Positions 17,702 through 25,526 of a stretch of 32,737 bases of DNA are shown here, one piece after another. Below the pieces are notes generated by a model, which was given only the letters and a program-made list of their open reading frames with translations, did no database searches and was not told the DNA's origin. Source of the DNA: an uncultured Porphyromonadaceae bacterium (lineage in GTDB: Bacteria; Bacteroidota; Bacteroidia; Bacteroidales; Muribaculaceae); assembly GCA_937892215.1 (NCBI GenBank), contig CALAVE010000047.1, positions 1 to 32,737 of the forward strand. The letters are read 5' to 3'. The position numbers and the translations under genes are program-made. Position 1 is the first letter of the stretch, and the number at the start of each line of letters is the position of its first letter.

Positions 17702-18304
17702 CTATTCGCCTATAGTGATAGTGCCCGGCTCAAGGACTGCAATAGCGTCGGTGTCTGCACCGGAGGCTACGGTACCTGTCAGATTCACTACGAAAGGTGT
17801 GTCCTCTCCGGAGAACTCAGGGGAAGCAAGCACTTTTATCTTCTTGATAAACAATGCTTTGTCCTCGGTGTCGTTGATGATGAGCAGACCGAGATTAACG
17901 GACTTCTCAGGGAAACCGTAGGCTTTACCCTTCATAATGACTTTACCGTCAAGTGTCGGGCCACCAGTAATAGTTAAATCCGTCCCGGCACTCGTCCCAT
18001 ATATGAGATTAAGAACTGTTTCGTTGTATGTGGGAACTTGCAGTGTAACCTCTGCATCGCCGGGGGTCATACGAGATGTCCAGGGGGTATTCAGACCGTG
18101 TACACGGAAAACGCTGCTGGATGGTGTTCCTCCATTGATTGAGACACCTCCGGACTCAGAAACAGGGAGCTCTACGAGGTCGCCTACAATCTCGCTAAAA
18201 TCCACCGCTCCATTTTTAACGTTGAAACCACCCTTGATTGCGTAAAGCGCGCTGATGCCGCTAAACACATCATTTGTCATTGTGCTTTTCTTAATTACTG
18301 CCAT
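17702..18304 (-). CDS. Major tail (tube) protein
   Basis: This 200-residue beta-rich protein contains GGVSINGGTPSSSVFRVHG, LQVPTYNETVLNLIYGTSAG and a C-terminal FVVNLTGTVASGADTDAIAV. Size, composition and position between the tail terminator-like gene and the chaperones match tail tube proteins, which polymerise as hexameric rings around the tape measure. The ending (VLEPGTITIGE) and the Ala/Gly/Thr-rich character resemble tube proteins in Bacteroidetes phages. The gene stops at TAG immediately followed in frame by TAA. A strong terminator follows, so much of the transcript probably ends here, which fits high expression of this gene relative to those downstream. Confidence 0.82.
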   Translation of the reverse strand: MAVIKKSTMTNDVFSGISALYAIKGGFNVKNGAVDFSEIVGDLVELPVSESGGVSINGGTPSSSVFRVHGLNTPWTSRMTPGDAEVTLQVPTYNETVLNLIYGTSAGTDLTITGGPTLDGKVIMKGKAYGFPEKSVNLGLLIINDTEDKALFIKKIKVLASPEFSGEDTPFVVNLTGTVASGADTDAIAVLEPGTITIGE

Positions 18305-18315
18305 AGTATATAAAA

Positions 18316-18735
18316 TTAAAGGTTTTGAAATGCGTTATATTTTGTGCGTATATTAAATGTTATTGTTGTCAGTTGAAAACCGTAATCATCCAATCCTCTC
18401 AGTAACATACGAGGTCTTGTACACTCCAATATCTCATCTGAGTATGGGAACAACTCCATTACGGAACGGGTGAACTTTGTCTGCTGGTCTATATTGGGTG
18501 TCCCATCTGAATGCGCCCTGCAAAACGTGTAAATTACTCCTGTGAGCTCATAGCAGAAATCATCGTTACCGAATGTCTGATGCCTGAATTGGGTTGGCAA
18601 ATCTATGACTACGAACTTGTCGTCAAGAGTTTTAGTTGCCGTGGGTCGGTTCATAAGATAGACCTTTGTCCCTAATGGTTTCAGAGCATTCACGATGCTC
18701 TCAAACACCTTGTATGTAACTGTATTGTTGCTCAT
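18316..18735 (-). CDS. Tail terminator-like protein
   Basis: This 139-residue protein (start MSNNTVTYKVFESIVNALK) lies directly before the major tail gene, where siphophages encode the tail terminator that caps the tail tube and joins it to the neck. The sequence is mixed alpha/beta (TKVYLMNRPTATKTLDDKFV, FCYELTGVIYTFCRAHSDG), fitting small ring-forming neck proteins. Its start overlaps the stop of the upstream gene (TGATG), so they are co-translated. The name rests on gene order; no diagnostic motif is visible. Confidence 0.62.
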   Translation of the reverse strand: MSNNTVTYKVFESIVNALKPLGTKVYLMNRPTATKTLDDKFVVIDLPTQFRHQTFGNDDFCYELTGVIYTFCRAHSDGTPNIDQQTKFTRSVMELFPYSDEILECTRPRMLLRGLDDYGFQLTTITFNIRTKYNAFQNL

Positions 18736-19274
18736 CAGTCAAAATTTATCACTTTTAGGGCATTGTCTATCACATATCTGCTTGTCTGGAGATAACCGGT
18801 GGTGTGCCTCTGTGCCTCAACGAATGTTGCATATTCAGTCGTATAAGCAAGAACCATCTCAAAGAATGCGTCTTTTATCCGTGGGGGGTACTCCGAAGCG
18901 AAACGTTTCGCATCATCATATCCGTAGCCCTCATTAGTCCAAACTGACGCTTCATAATGAGAGGACGAGCTGTCATAGTCTTGTTTGAAATCATACTTCT
19001 GCGGATAACCCCTGTAGGTCGCTGTCATTTTGCCGTGTATCGGTCCCTTTACTGTATCATGCAGATAAGAGGCATAGACCAACTTCCCTCGCTTGTATAG
19101 CAAACATACAATTGAATTTAGCAGGTTTCCCGTGAAGTTATGGGCATACGGCTCACTCGTCCTAAAGCGATATGCCGCCTCTACCACCTCATCGCAATAT
19201 CGTCTCATCTTCGGCTCAAGGGTGCTGAAAATCTTGAGCATAGCATTTTCTGAGAAGTTTCTAATTGCGCCCAT
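18735..19274 (-). CDS. Head-tail connector, HK97 gp10-like
   Basis: This 179-residue protein is third in the connector cluster. The start at 19274 (MGAIRNFSENAMLKIFSTLE) overlaps the preceding gene's stop by 14 bases. An alternative ATG at 19319 would overlap far more and adds an unlikely N-terminus. The N-terminal helices are followed by TGNLLNSIVCLLYKRGKLVY, a pattern seen in HK97 gp10-like neck proteins, where a TGNLxxSI-type segment is common. It should sit in the neck between connector and tail. Function is inferred from this segment and gene order. Confidence 0.62.
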   Translation of the reverse strand: MGAIRNFSENAMLKIFSTLEPKMRRYCDEVVEAAYRFRTSEPYAHNFTGNLLNSIVCLLYKRGKLVYASYLHDTVKGPIHGKMTATYRGYPQKYDFKQDYDSSSSHYEASVWTNEGYGYDDAKRFASEYPPRIKDAFFEMVLAYTTEYATFVEAQRHTTGYLQTSRYVIDNALKVINFD

Positions 19275-19605
19275 ATTTCCAAAGAATATGCGTTCCCAGA
19301 TTCCCTGGCATCTTGTCAATGACCTCTCCGGACTCGGTGTAACTACCCTTGTTCACCTCTACACGGTCGCCCTCAATTGGAATCGGACGAGACTCTCCCC
19401 ACTCTTTCTGTTTTACGGGGAGTGACAATTTCCTGTTAGATATTATCACATCACCCGTCCCACTTGTCGTATTAACGTTATAACTGCGGCATTTCCCCTG
19501 ATAGATGATTTGTGAATACTGGTCATCTGTCATTGGGTCGTCATCGTCAGTCCTGCGCTTTATTACACAAGTATGGGGAAATCGTGGGTTATCTTTGTAG
19601 TCCAT
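19261..19605 (-). CDS. Head closure (stopper)-like protein
   Basis: This 114-residue protein, starting MDYKDNPRFPHTCVIKR two bases after the stop of the upstream connector gene, is beta-rich (QIIYQGKCRSYN, GDVIISNRKLSLPV, EGDRVEVNKGSY). The strand-rich character and the position fit SPP1 gp16/HK97-type head closure proteins that plug the portal after packaging. A longer version from 19668 would overlap the upstream gene and is less likely. The gene ends at TAG inside the next gene; readthrough would add 15 residues before TGA. Confidence 0.6.
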   Translation of the reverse strand: MDYKDNPRFPHTCVIKRRTDDDDPMTDDQYSQIIYQGKCRSYNVNTTSGTGDVIISNRKLSLPVKQKEWGESRPIPIEGDRVEVNKGSYTESGEVIDKMPGNLGTHILWKYGRN

Positions 19606-19607
19606 TG

Positions 19608-20024
19608 TCAATACCTGCGAAGTTTGGTTGCCCGTATATTCCTGAATCCACCGCATCTGAAGCCCCAAGTGTTTTGACCGATAGTCTGTAACCCATATTT
19701 CTTGAATATGGCATCAGCAAGTCTGATATAAGTTCGCACTTGTGTAGCACTGAAGGTCTCGCCTCCCTCTGTATGGCTCCAATCACCATCTTGCTCCGTA
19801 TGCCTCGAAGAAGATGAAGGACCGGTCGCAAGCCATGTGTATAGCCAAGCAACTCCTAACTCAAGTTCTCTTGCCCCTACGTCTGTGATGAAATCTTCTG
19901 GGTTATCTATACCTGCATCAGCACAGATACTACGCAGGGTTTCGTCCGAGAGCGTGAACCCTCGGACTTTACCTTGCAAGTAGTCCCTAACGGATAGTGT
20001 GTTTTTCGAGGTATATAGGTCCAT
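19608..20024 (-). CDS. Head-tail adaptor (connector) protein
   Basis: This 138-residue mostly helical protein starts MDLYTSKNTLSVRDYLQGK. It contains LSDETLRSICADAGIDNPED and ELELGVAWLYTWLATG, helices typical of the adaptor proteins (HK97 gp6/SPP1 gp15 type) that bind below the portal. It is the first gene after the major capsid protein and begins the connector cluster. The assignment is by position and helical content. Its stop (TGA) is separated by two bases from the next ATG. Confidence 0.62.
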   Translation of the reverse strand: MDLYTSKNTLSVRDYLQGKVRGFTLSDETLRSICADAGIDNPEDFITDVGARELELGVAWLYTWLATGPSSSSRHTEQDGDWSHTEGGETFSATQVRTYIRLADAIFKKYGLQTIGQNTWGFRCGGFRNIRATKLRRY

Positions 20025-20052
20025 TAGATTTTACGATTTTCCAACTGCATCT

Positions 20053-21213
20053 TTACTGACCCTTCCACAATGTAACCAGAGCATAGTCACGCAGATTCTT
20101 GAATACGGGACCTGCATAAAGCTCAAATTCTACATTGTTCTGGATTGGGTTCTCCTGCCAAGTGCTGAGAACTGCAATGCGGTCTTCTACAAACGAATAC
20201 ATCGTGTTTGAAGCAATACCACCATAGTTCAGACGGTCTTTCCAAATCGAGTTGGTGCACTTGATGTCAAACAACTTCTGGCGGGTGTTGAACGCTACCA
20301 TATTATACGGAGAGAATGCGGGGGCATCCTCCACGGGACGGCCGTCCTCCTCATGTACGCTCTTGAAATCGATGGGCAGGAAGTACCATACACCACGGTC
20401 ATGCAGATAGTCTGCAATCTCCTTGCGTGTCGAAGTGTAGCCCGTTATCACCGAACTGTTACCTGCCGATTTCCAAGCGAGGAACGAACTGATTACTGCC
20501 GGATGGTCAAGTATCATATCCAGCGTGTCGGTATTAACCATCCAAGCATCAACATCACGACCCTGCGAAGACGTGAGCGTGCGCTGCATTGCCAGAATGT
20601 CCTCAATTACCTTAGCACTTGTGTTTGGTGTGCCATCAGTGTTAAACCACAGGGGATTAACAGTGAAGAACTGGTTGCTGTCGAAATCAAACGTAAAGTC
20701 GTACTTCACTCCATCCACACTCTGCTCGTGGATTTCACTTGTAGAAGCCAACTCCATACACATATAAGTCAGATTATTGTGTATGCCACCAAGTATATTG
20801 GTGGAGTTAGTCAGCAGTGAGTCGTAAATCAGCGTCTGGAGGTCTTGCCCTGTGTTGTTGCGTGCGTCGCGCAGCATGAACAAGTCATCCTCACTGATTG
20901 AGTAACCGTGTCCCATCTTCGGGGTAGAGCCGGTATAGAATTTCCAGCCGCTTGTACTGCGCATTGGCTTCAATCCATGAGTGGAGAGAAGGGACGCGCG
21001 TGCCATGATAGGAACGGTCTTATGCCCCTGAGACCACACTTTGCTGTCGCTCGGACGGTCCCAATCACCAAGCAAACGCCACTGTGCGTTGCGTGAATTT
21101 GTCGAGTTGTACTTCGCATTTGCGGTGTTCAGTATCACACCGAAATTATTCTGGTCGATATACCGGCGAATGTCGTACTGATTGTAAATAGACTTACTCC
21201 TTGTCGTTGCCAT
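20053..21213 (-). CDS. Major capsid protein
   Basis: This 386-residue protein starts MATTRSKSIYNQYDIRRYID. Segments such as WMVNTDTLDMILDHPAVISS, DRGVWYFLPIDFKSVHEEDG and APAFSPYNMVAFNTRQKLFD, and the C-terminal YSFVEDRIAVLSTWQENPIQ, have the appearance of HK97-fold major capsid proteins of the phage E type. Size and position (after scaffold-like and decoration-like genes, before connectors) agree. It has a strong Shine-Dalgarno sequence (AAAGGAGGA, 21219-21227), unlike its neighbours, which fits high expression. No delta domain or protease cleavage site is evident, so a separate scaffold is probably used. Confidence 0.85.
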   Translation of the reverse strand: MATTRSKSIYNQYDIRRYIDQNNFGVILNTANAKYNSTNSRNAQWRLLGDWDRPSDSKVWSQGHKTVPIMARASLLSTHGLKPMRSTSGWKFYTGSTPKMGHGYSISEDDLFMLRDARNNTGQDLQTLIYDSLLTNSTNILGGIHNNLTYMCMELASTSEIHEQSVDGVKYDFTFDFDSNQFFTVNPLWFNTDGTPNTSAKVIEDILAMQRTLTSSQGRDVDAWMVNTDTLDMILDHPAVISSFLAWKSAGNSSVITGYTSTRKEIADYLHDRGVWYFLPIDFKSVHEEDGRPVEDAPAFSPYNMVAFNTRQKLFDIKCTNSIWKDRLNYGGIASNTMYSFVEDRIAVLSTWQENPIQNNVEFELYAGPVFKNLRDYALVTLWKGQ

Positions 21214-21218
21214 TGTTA

Positions 21219-21227
21219 TCCTCCTTT
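21219..21227 (-). promoter_or_regulatory. Strong Shine-Dalgarno sequence of the major capsid gene
   Basis: AAAGGAGGA on the minus strand ends five bases before the ATG at 21213, close to optimal spacing. Most other leaders in the window are A/T-rich without such a sequence, as is usual in Bacteroidetes. It overlaps the 3' end of the upstream gene. Confidence 0.85.
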
Positions 21228-21863
21228 CTACTTGCGATTAGAAAAATTAAAAACACAACCTGCGCTGACGAGAGCGGCCTTTATCGCATCATTGATAGGC
21301 GGCATACGACGCTCAAGCACTGGGCGGTCATTTGCCCACATTGCGTCACCATCCACACTCACTGCGTCTGCGTCCTTTACTACATCGTAAGGGGTCAGCG
21401 CGTTAGGAACGGCCTTAACCTTGTAACTCGTGCCATCAACAACAACGAGGATAGCTCCTGCTGTTGCCCCTGTCAGTGACTCCGATACTGTAATGACATT
21501 GCCGTCTTTGGCCGTAATCGCCACATGATTTGTGGCCGCTGTGTCAAGGTCTGAAGGCAATACTGCGATTTCGTCTCCAACCTTGAATGCGGTCTGCCCA
21601 AACCCATTGTCCTCAAGGGTTATCTCTGTCGATGAAACGCTCTTGACCTTGCCTGTGATAACAGGGACAATTGTACGATTAGCCTCGTCTGCGTAAACTG
21701 GTGTACCACAAGGAAGAACGTCTCCGGCATCAGGTAAATCCTTGACATCGTAATTAAAGCCACCCACTTTCAGACTGGGATGTCCCTCAAATACTACGAG
21801 GGCACCACCCAACTTGGAACTGGCCTTAATTGTCTGATTAAATGTTCCGTTGATAATTCCCAT
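21228..21863 (-). CDS. Head decoration or head fibre-like protein
   Basis: This 211-residue protein contains GGALVVFEGHPSLKVGGFN, VVPVITGKVKSV-type strands and a KOW/SH3-like beta section (TAKDGNVITVSESLTGATAG). The C-terminus, YKVKAVPNALTPYDVVKDAD, is a pattern I associate with head decoration/fibre proteins of Bacteroidetes phages. It lies between the scaffold-like gene and the major capsid gene, where such proteins are usual. It would bind the outside of the capsid. The gene ends in TAG, followed four codons later by an in-frame TAA that overlaps the capsid leader. Confidence 0.62.
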   Translation of the reverse strand: MGIINGTFNQTIKASSKLGGALVVFEGHPSLKVGGFNYDVKDLPDAGDVLPCGTPVYADEANRTIVPVITGKVKSVSSTEITLEDNGFGQTAFKVGDEIAVLPSDLDTAATNHVAITAKDGNVITVSESLTGATAGAILVVVDGTSYKVKAVPNALTPYDVVKDADAVSVDGDAMWANDRPVLERRMPPINDAIKAALVSAGCVFNFSNRK

Positions 21864-21898
21864 TTCTATGTTTTTTAAGATTTAAGATTTTGCACTTT

Positions 21899-22693
21899 TT
21901 ATACTAAGTGCCCCTTTATGACCTCAGCGTTTTTGGCTTCCGCCTCCGCTTTGGCCTCCTGCTCCCTAATGTAGGCGTTGAAAGCGGAATTCTTGTCATT
22001 ACCTCCTCCTGCACCACCTGCAAATGGAACTGCGCTTGTGTCTCCGTACAACTCCTTGAACAGACGCTCGTAATTTTTCTCTGCTTCAATCTTGAGTTTA
22101 TCCAAATCCGATGCCTCGTCAATGCTCAACTCTCGAATGGCAAGATTTACTACGGGTTCTCTCTCCGCTTGGCGTGTGTTCAACAAATAGTCTTTCAGCG
22201 ACTCTTTTAAGTTGCTAATCTTCGCGCTCTTCTCTCGCTCGTTAAACCCATTTATGAAGGTGTCAAGTTTGTTGGTTATCTTTCCAATCGCTCCGTCTCC
22301 ACTCGTGAGTTTTTCAAGCATAGTAGTAAACTTCGCTTCAATCAGTTCGTTTACGTCTTCCGGCTGTTTCACCTCTTTCTCTTCGGGCTGATTCTTTAGC
22401 CGTTCTTCCTCTAACGCTTTCTTGACGGCATCGGCCGTCTTGGACTTCTGCTCATTTTCCCATGTGGCTTTGCCCTTTACAAGCCCTTCTGCAAGGTCAT
22501 GTCGGTATTGCCCAATGTAACTTTTCAGAACATTTATGGGGAAGTTGTAAGTTTCGTCTGTCACCTTGTCGTCATCAGCGAATATCGGCAAAAGCGGTTC
22601 TACAATGTTGTCAATCGTGCGCTGAGATAGCACCGAGAAATCGTTCTCTCCGATTTTCTCTCTTAAATTTTGGATAAGTTTCTCTTTCTCCAT
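21899..22693 (-). CDS. Scaffolding-like protein
   Basis: This 264-residue protein is highly charged and almost entirely helical. A structured N-terminus (NLREKIGENDFSVLSQRTID, about 9-28) is followed by long coiled-coil segments (about 95-180) and a Gly-rich linker (FAGGAGGGNDKN, about 225-236). A helical C-terminus ends KAEAEAKNAEVIKGHLV. This composition, and its position as first gene of the leftward head operon, match phage scaffolds that guide capsid assembly and then leave. No protease catalytic triad was seen. A perfect Bacteroides-type promoter lies 45 bases upstream. Confidence 0.7.
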   Translation of the reverse strand: MEKEKLIQNLREKIGENDFSVLSQRTIDNIVEPLLPIFADDDKVTDETYNFPINVLKSYIGQYRHDLAEGLVKGKATWENEQKSKTADAVKKALEEERLKNQPEEKEVKQPEDVNELIEAKFTTMLEKLTSGDGAIGKITNKLDTFINGFNEREKSAKISNLKESLKDYLLNTRQAEREPVVNLAIRELSIDEASDLDKLKIEAEKNYERLFKELYGDTSAVPFAGGAGGGNDKNSAFNAYIREQEAKAEAEAKNAEVIKGHLV

Positions 22694-22737
22694 GTTTTTT
22701 TGTTTTAGACCTAAGTATGTTTGTGTTTTTCACTTTA

Positions 22738-22768
22738 CAAAGATATAATAAAATCAAATAACAACAAA
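22738..22768 (-). promoter_or_regulatory. Bacteroides-type promoter of the leftward head-tail operon
   Basis: On the minus strand TTTG (22765-22768), a 19-base spacer and TATCTTTG (22738-22745) match the Bacteroidetes consensus. Transcription would start near 22731, leaving a leader of roughly 38 bases before the ATG at 22693. This probably drives the scaffold-like, capsid, connector and tail genes. Confidence 0.8.
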
Positions 22769-22828
22769 ATATTATGTGTTTTTTCGCTATTTTTGTGGTA
22801 TAAAAGCAAAAAAATATGTATTTATTTG

Positions 22829-22836
22829 TATCTTTG
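22829..22836 (+). promoter_or_regulatory. Candidate -7 element for the rightward packaging operon
   Basis: TATCTTTG matches the Bacteroidetes -7 element and would place transcription near 22843, 20 bases before the terminase ATG. At the expected -33 position there is only an A-rich stretch, so the promoter is weak by consensus, or depends on an activator. Confidence 0.42.
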
Positions 22837-22862
22837 TAAAACATTATACTTTGATTTTCTCA

Positions 22863-25526
22863 ATGGAGAATGAAATTTTAGGCGCAACGACAAACGGACT
22901 CCCTATTTACAGCTATGATGCCGTAAAGCGACAAAGGGAACTTTTCTATGCTAAAAAAGTCCAAGATTACATCGCTCAACAGGGAGGACAAGAGAATGCC
23001 CTGAAGGTCGATGCCGACATTATTATTGCCGGGGGCAATCGTGGTGGGGGAAAGGCAAATTCATATAGCACCCCTGTAATTGTGCCAAGTGGGACAGTCT
23101 TAATGGGAGAACTTAAAGTCGGAGACCCGGTGTGCACCCCATACGAAGGGACGCAAACCGTTGAAGCGATTTTTGAGCAGGGGGTTCAACAATGCTACCG
23201 TTTCTATTTTGACGATGGCTCTTCTTCTCTCGTTATGGATAATCATAGGTTCGTCGCACGACACTCCAAGAACGAACAATTCCAAGTATATACCGCACGA
23301 CAAATAATGGACCGATACCGCATCGGTATGGAATACCCAAATGGGCTTAGGAGGGGGACTGTTAATCTTACTGAAATCCCTCTTTGCGGTGAAATAGGGT
23401 TTAGAGAACAACTCTCTGAATTCGACTTGCCTATCCATCCTTATGTACTTGGAGCCTTAACGGCAAATGGGCAATTGTATATGAAAGAAAGAGAGGCTTT
23501 CGTTCCCGGCTTTTGCCCTGGCTCTATGTGGAGAATTAGAAATTTAGGATTTGAATGGATTTATAGAGGTGGGCAGAAAAACTTCATTCGTGGATATACA
23601 AAAGAGCAGAAAAAAGCCATTCATCCTGGGCATGCCAAATGGGCGAATTATAGAATCCCCAAAGAATATATGCTTGCTTCCGTCTCGGCAAGACGTGCAT
23701 ATCTGCAAGGGGTTATGGATATAGGAGGAACAACGTGGAAAGGTGTTTTTTCCGTGACTTGCTCTAACAAGAAATTCCTCGAAGACTTGGCATGGATTGC
23801 GCGCTCGCTCGGAATTTGGGCTCTCGTGAAGAAAAGCCTCGAACCTGAAATGCACTGTCTGCAACTTAAGGCGTACGATGATTCTGACTTGTTCTATTCT
23901 GACGTGAGGAAAGTATGGGGTAGGGTGCGCGGTGAGAAAGCCACATCCGAGCTCAGAGACGGTGTTATGACTAAAAAGGTTATCCATATAAAGAAATCCG
24001 ACAGCAAAGTGCCTTGCCGTTGCATCCAGGTGAGTGGGAAAGACCACTTGTACCTTACGGATGGGTTCACCGTTAACCATAATACGGTGATGCTGCTTAT
24101 GAACCCTGCTTACAATATTAATAATGCCAACTTTGACGGAATTGTATTCCGTAAAGAAAAAGACGACCTCACGAACATTGTCCGTGAATCGGAACGATTG
24201 TATGGGCAAATGGGAGAATACAACAGGTCAGCCGCTCTTATGCAATGGAAATTCAGAACGGGGGCGCAACTGAAACTCTCTTATTATACAGGGACTCTTG
24301 ATGATTTTGAGCATCGTATGCAAGGACGACAATATGCCTACATCGGTGTTGATGAGATAACCCAAATGGAGTGGGATAAATTCAAGTATCTTATTACTAC
24401 AAACCGTAACGCATTCAATATTCGCAACCGTTTCTTGGGCACATGCAACCCCGACCCTTCATCATGGGTGCGTGTCTTTATTGATTGGTGGATTGGCAAG
24501 GACGGCTATCCGATACCTGAGAGGGACGGTGTGGTTAGATATTGCTTCATGGGTGGGGACTCCCCGGAAGAGATAACGTGGGGTAGCACAAGAAAAGAGG
24601 TGTACCTCAAGGCTAAGAATAAAATAGACAGCCTCGTTTCGGACAATGACCCCGATACTCCTGAAAATATGTATGTGAAATCGGTTGTTTTCGTAAGGGC
24701 GGAACTTGACGATAATAGGGCATTACTCGAATCAAGCCCTGAATACAAAGCGAACCTTGCACAGCAATCCGATGAAAAAAGGGAAAGGGATTTTAAGGGG
24801 AATTGGGACTATATGTCTCTCGGTGATGACCTCGTTAAAATGGAACATTTGAGGCGATGCTTTAACAACCCTCAGATTCTCGGGGATAAGACGCGTTGGA
24901 TTACTTGTGACGTGGCTTTTGATGGTGGAGATAACTGCGTTATGTGGCTGTGGGTTGGGTGGCATGTGCAGGATGTGTTCGTCACACAAGTAGATAGCGA
25001 ATCTACGATTAATGCCATAAGAACCAAACTTGAGGAATGGAGAGTTCTTGAAGAAAATCTTATATATGACCTGCAAGGCATCGGACAATCCGTAAAGGGG
25101 TTCTTCAAAAAGGCTCGCCCTTTTAACAACCAAGAGGCGACGGATGCCAAATATAAAGGAATGTATGGTAATAAGAAAGACCAATGTATGAAAATGTTTG
25201 CCGACAGACTTATCCGCTCCGAAATCTCATTTGAACCATCTATTTTGTCCCGCCACTTCTCAGGGAAAAACTTCAAAAACAAAGAACTTAGGGAAATCCT
25301 AATGGAAGAAAGGAAAGTTTTGTGCCAAGACATGAGCAGGTCTGACTATGGATGGTGCAATATCCGAAAAGAGCAAATGAAACGTATAATAGGACGCTCT
25401 CCCGACTTTATCGAGTCTTTAATGATGAGGGAAATCGTTGAGCTTAAAAACGGTTCGGCCGAGATTCCTTCTTGGTTGGCAAGACGAAATCCACACGCTA
25501 ATTTCAGAGTACGTTCTTTTTCTTAA
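22863..25526 (+). CDS. terL: Terminase large subunit with intein in the P-loop
   Basis: The precursor has 887 residues from ATG 22863 (MENEILGATTNG); an in-frame ATG at 22776 would start within the promoter region. Removal of the intein (residues 65-407) leaves a 544-residue terminase. Joining gives the Walker A motif GGNRGGGKT (residues 57-64 plus 408). Walker B is YIGVDE (Asp497-Glu498), and GTCNPD fits the coupling motif. The C-terminal RNase H-like nuclease shows TCDVAFDGGDN (Asp683) and IYDLQGIGQS (Asp736) as likely metal-binding acids. It packages DNA into proheads at the portal encoded next. Because the intein splits the ATP-binding loop, splicing is required for activity. Confidence 0.93.
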   Translation: MENEILGATTNGLPIYSYDAVKRQRELFYAKKVQDYIAQQGGQENALKVDADIIIAGGNRGGGKANSYSTPVIVPSGTVLMGELKVGDPVCTPYEGTQTVEAIFEQGVQQCYRFYFDDGSSSLVMDNHRFVARHSKNEQFQVYTARQIMDRYRIGMEYPNGLRRGTVNLTEIPLCGEIGFREQLSEFDLPIHPYVLGALTANGQLYMKEREAFVPGFCPGSMWRIRNLGFEWIYRGGQKNFIRGYTKEQKKAIHPGHAKWANYRIPKEYMLASVSARRAYLQGVMDIGGTTWKGVFSVTCSNKKFLEDLAWIARSLGIWALVKKSLEPEMHCLQLKAYDDSDLFYSDVRKVWGRVRGEKATSELRDGVMTKKVIHIKKSDSKVPCRCIQVSGKDHLYLTDGFTVNHNTVMLLMNPAYNINNANFDGIVFRKEKDDLTNIVRESERLYGQMGEYNRSAALMQWKFRTGAQLKLSYYTGTLDDFEHRMQGRQYAYIGVDEITQMEWDKFKYLITTNRNAFNIRNRFLGTCNPDPSSWVRVFIDWWIGKDGYPIPERDGVVRYCFMGGDSPEEITWGSTRKEVYLKAKNKIDSLVSDNDPDTPENMYVKSVVFVRAELDDNRALLESSPEYKANLAQQSDEKRERDFKGNWDYMSLGDDLVKMEHLRRCFNNPQILGDKTRWITCDVAFDGGDNCVMWLWVGWHVQDVFVTQVDSESTINAIRTKLEEWRVLEENLIYDLQGIGQSVKGFFKKARPFNNQEATDAKYKGMYGNKKDQCMKMFADRLIRSEISFEPSILSRHFSGKNFKNKELREILMEERKVLCQDMSRSDYGWCNIRKEQMKRIIGRSPDFIESLMMREIVELKNGSAEIPSWLARRNPHANFRVRSFS
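23055..24083 (+). mobile_element. Intein with degenerate LAGLIDADG endonuclease domain
   Basis: The 343-residue intein begins with Ala (ANSYSTPVIVPSGTVLMGE) and ends VNHN, followed by Thr of the host. The start matches intein block A (hedgehog/intein N-terminus). Block B has His64 with Phe66 two residues on. Block F reads CRCIQV with Cys323, and block G ends His-Asn. With no nucleophile at position 1, splicing would have to use the block F Cys as in class 3 inteins, although two of the three class 3 signature residues (Trp, Thr) are Phe and Asn. The middle shows LAGLIDADG-like segments VLGALTANG and LQGVMDIGG that lack the catalytic aspartates. Boundaries are set by restoring the P-loop. Confidence 0.9.

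Noticed and set aside
22792..22836. Complete promoter for the terminase operon
   Set aside because: The TTTG at 22792-22795 lies 33 bases before the TATCTTTG element, well beyond the 19-21 base spacing, so only a -7 candidate is reported.
23544..25333. Minus-strand open frames within the terminase/intein
   Set aside because: They are antisense to conserved terminase and intein motifs and have no promoter or protein-like features.
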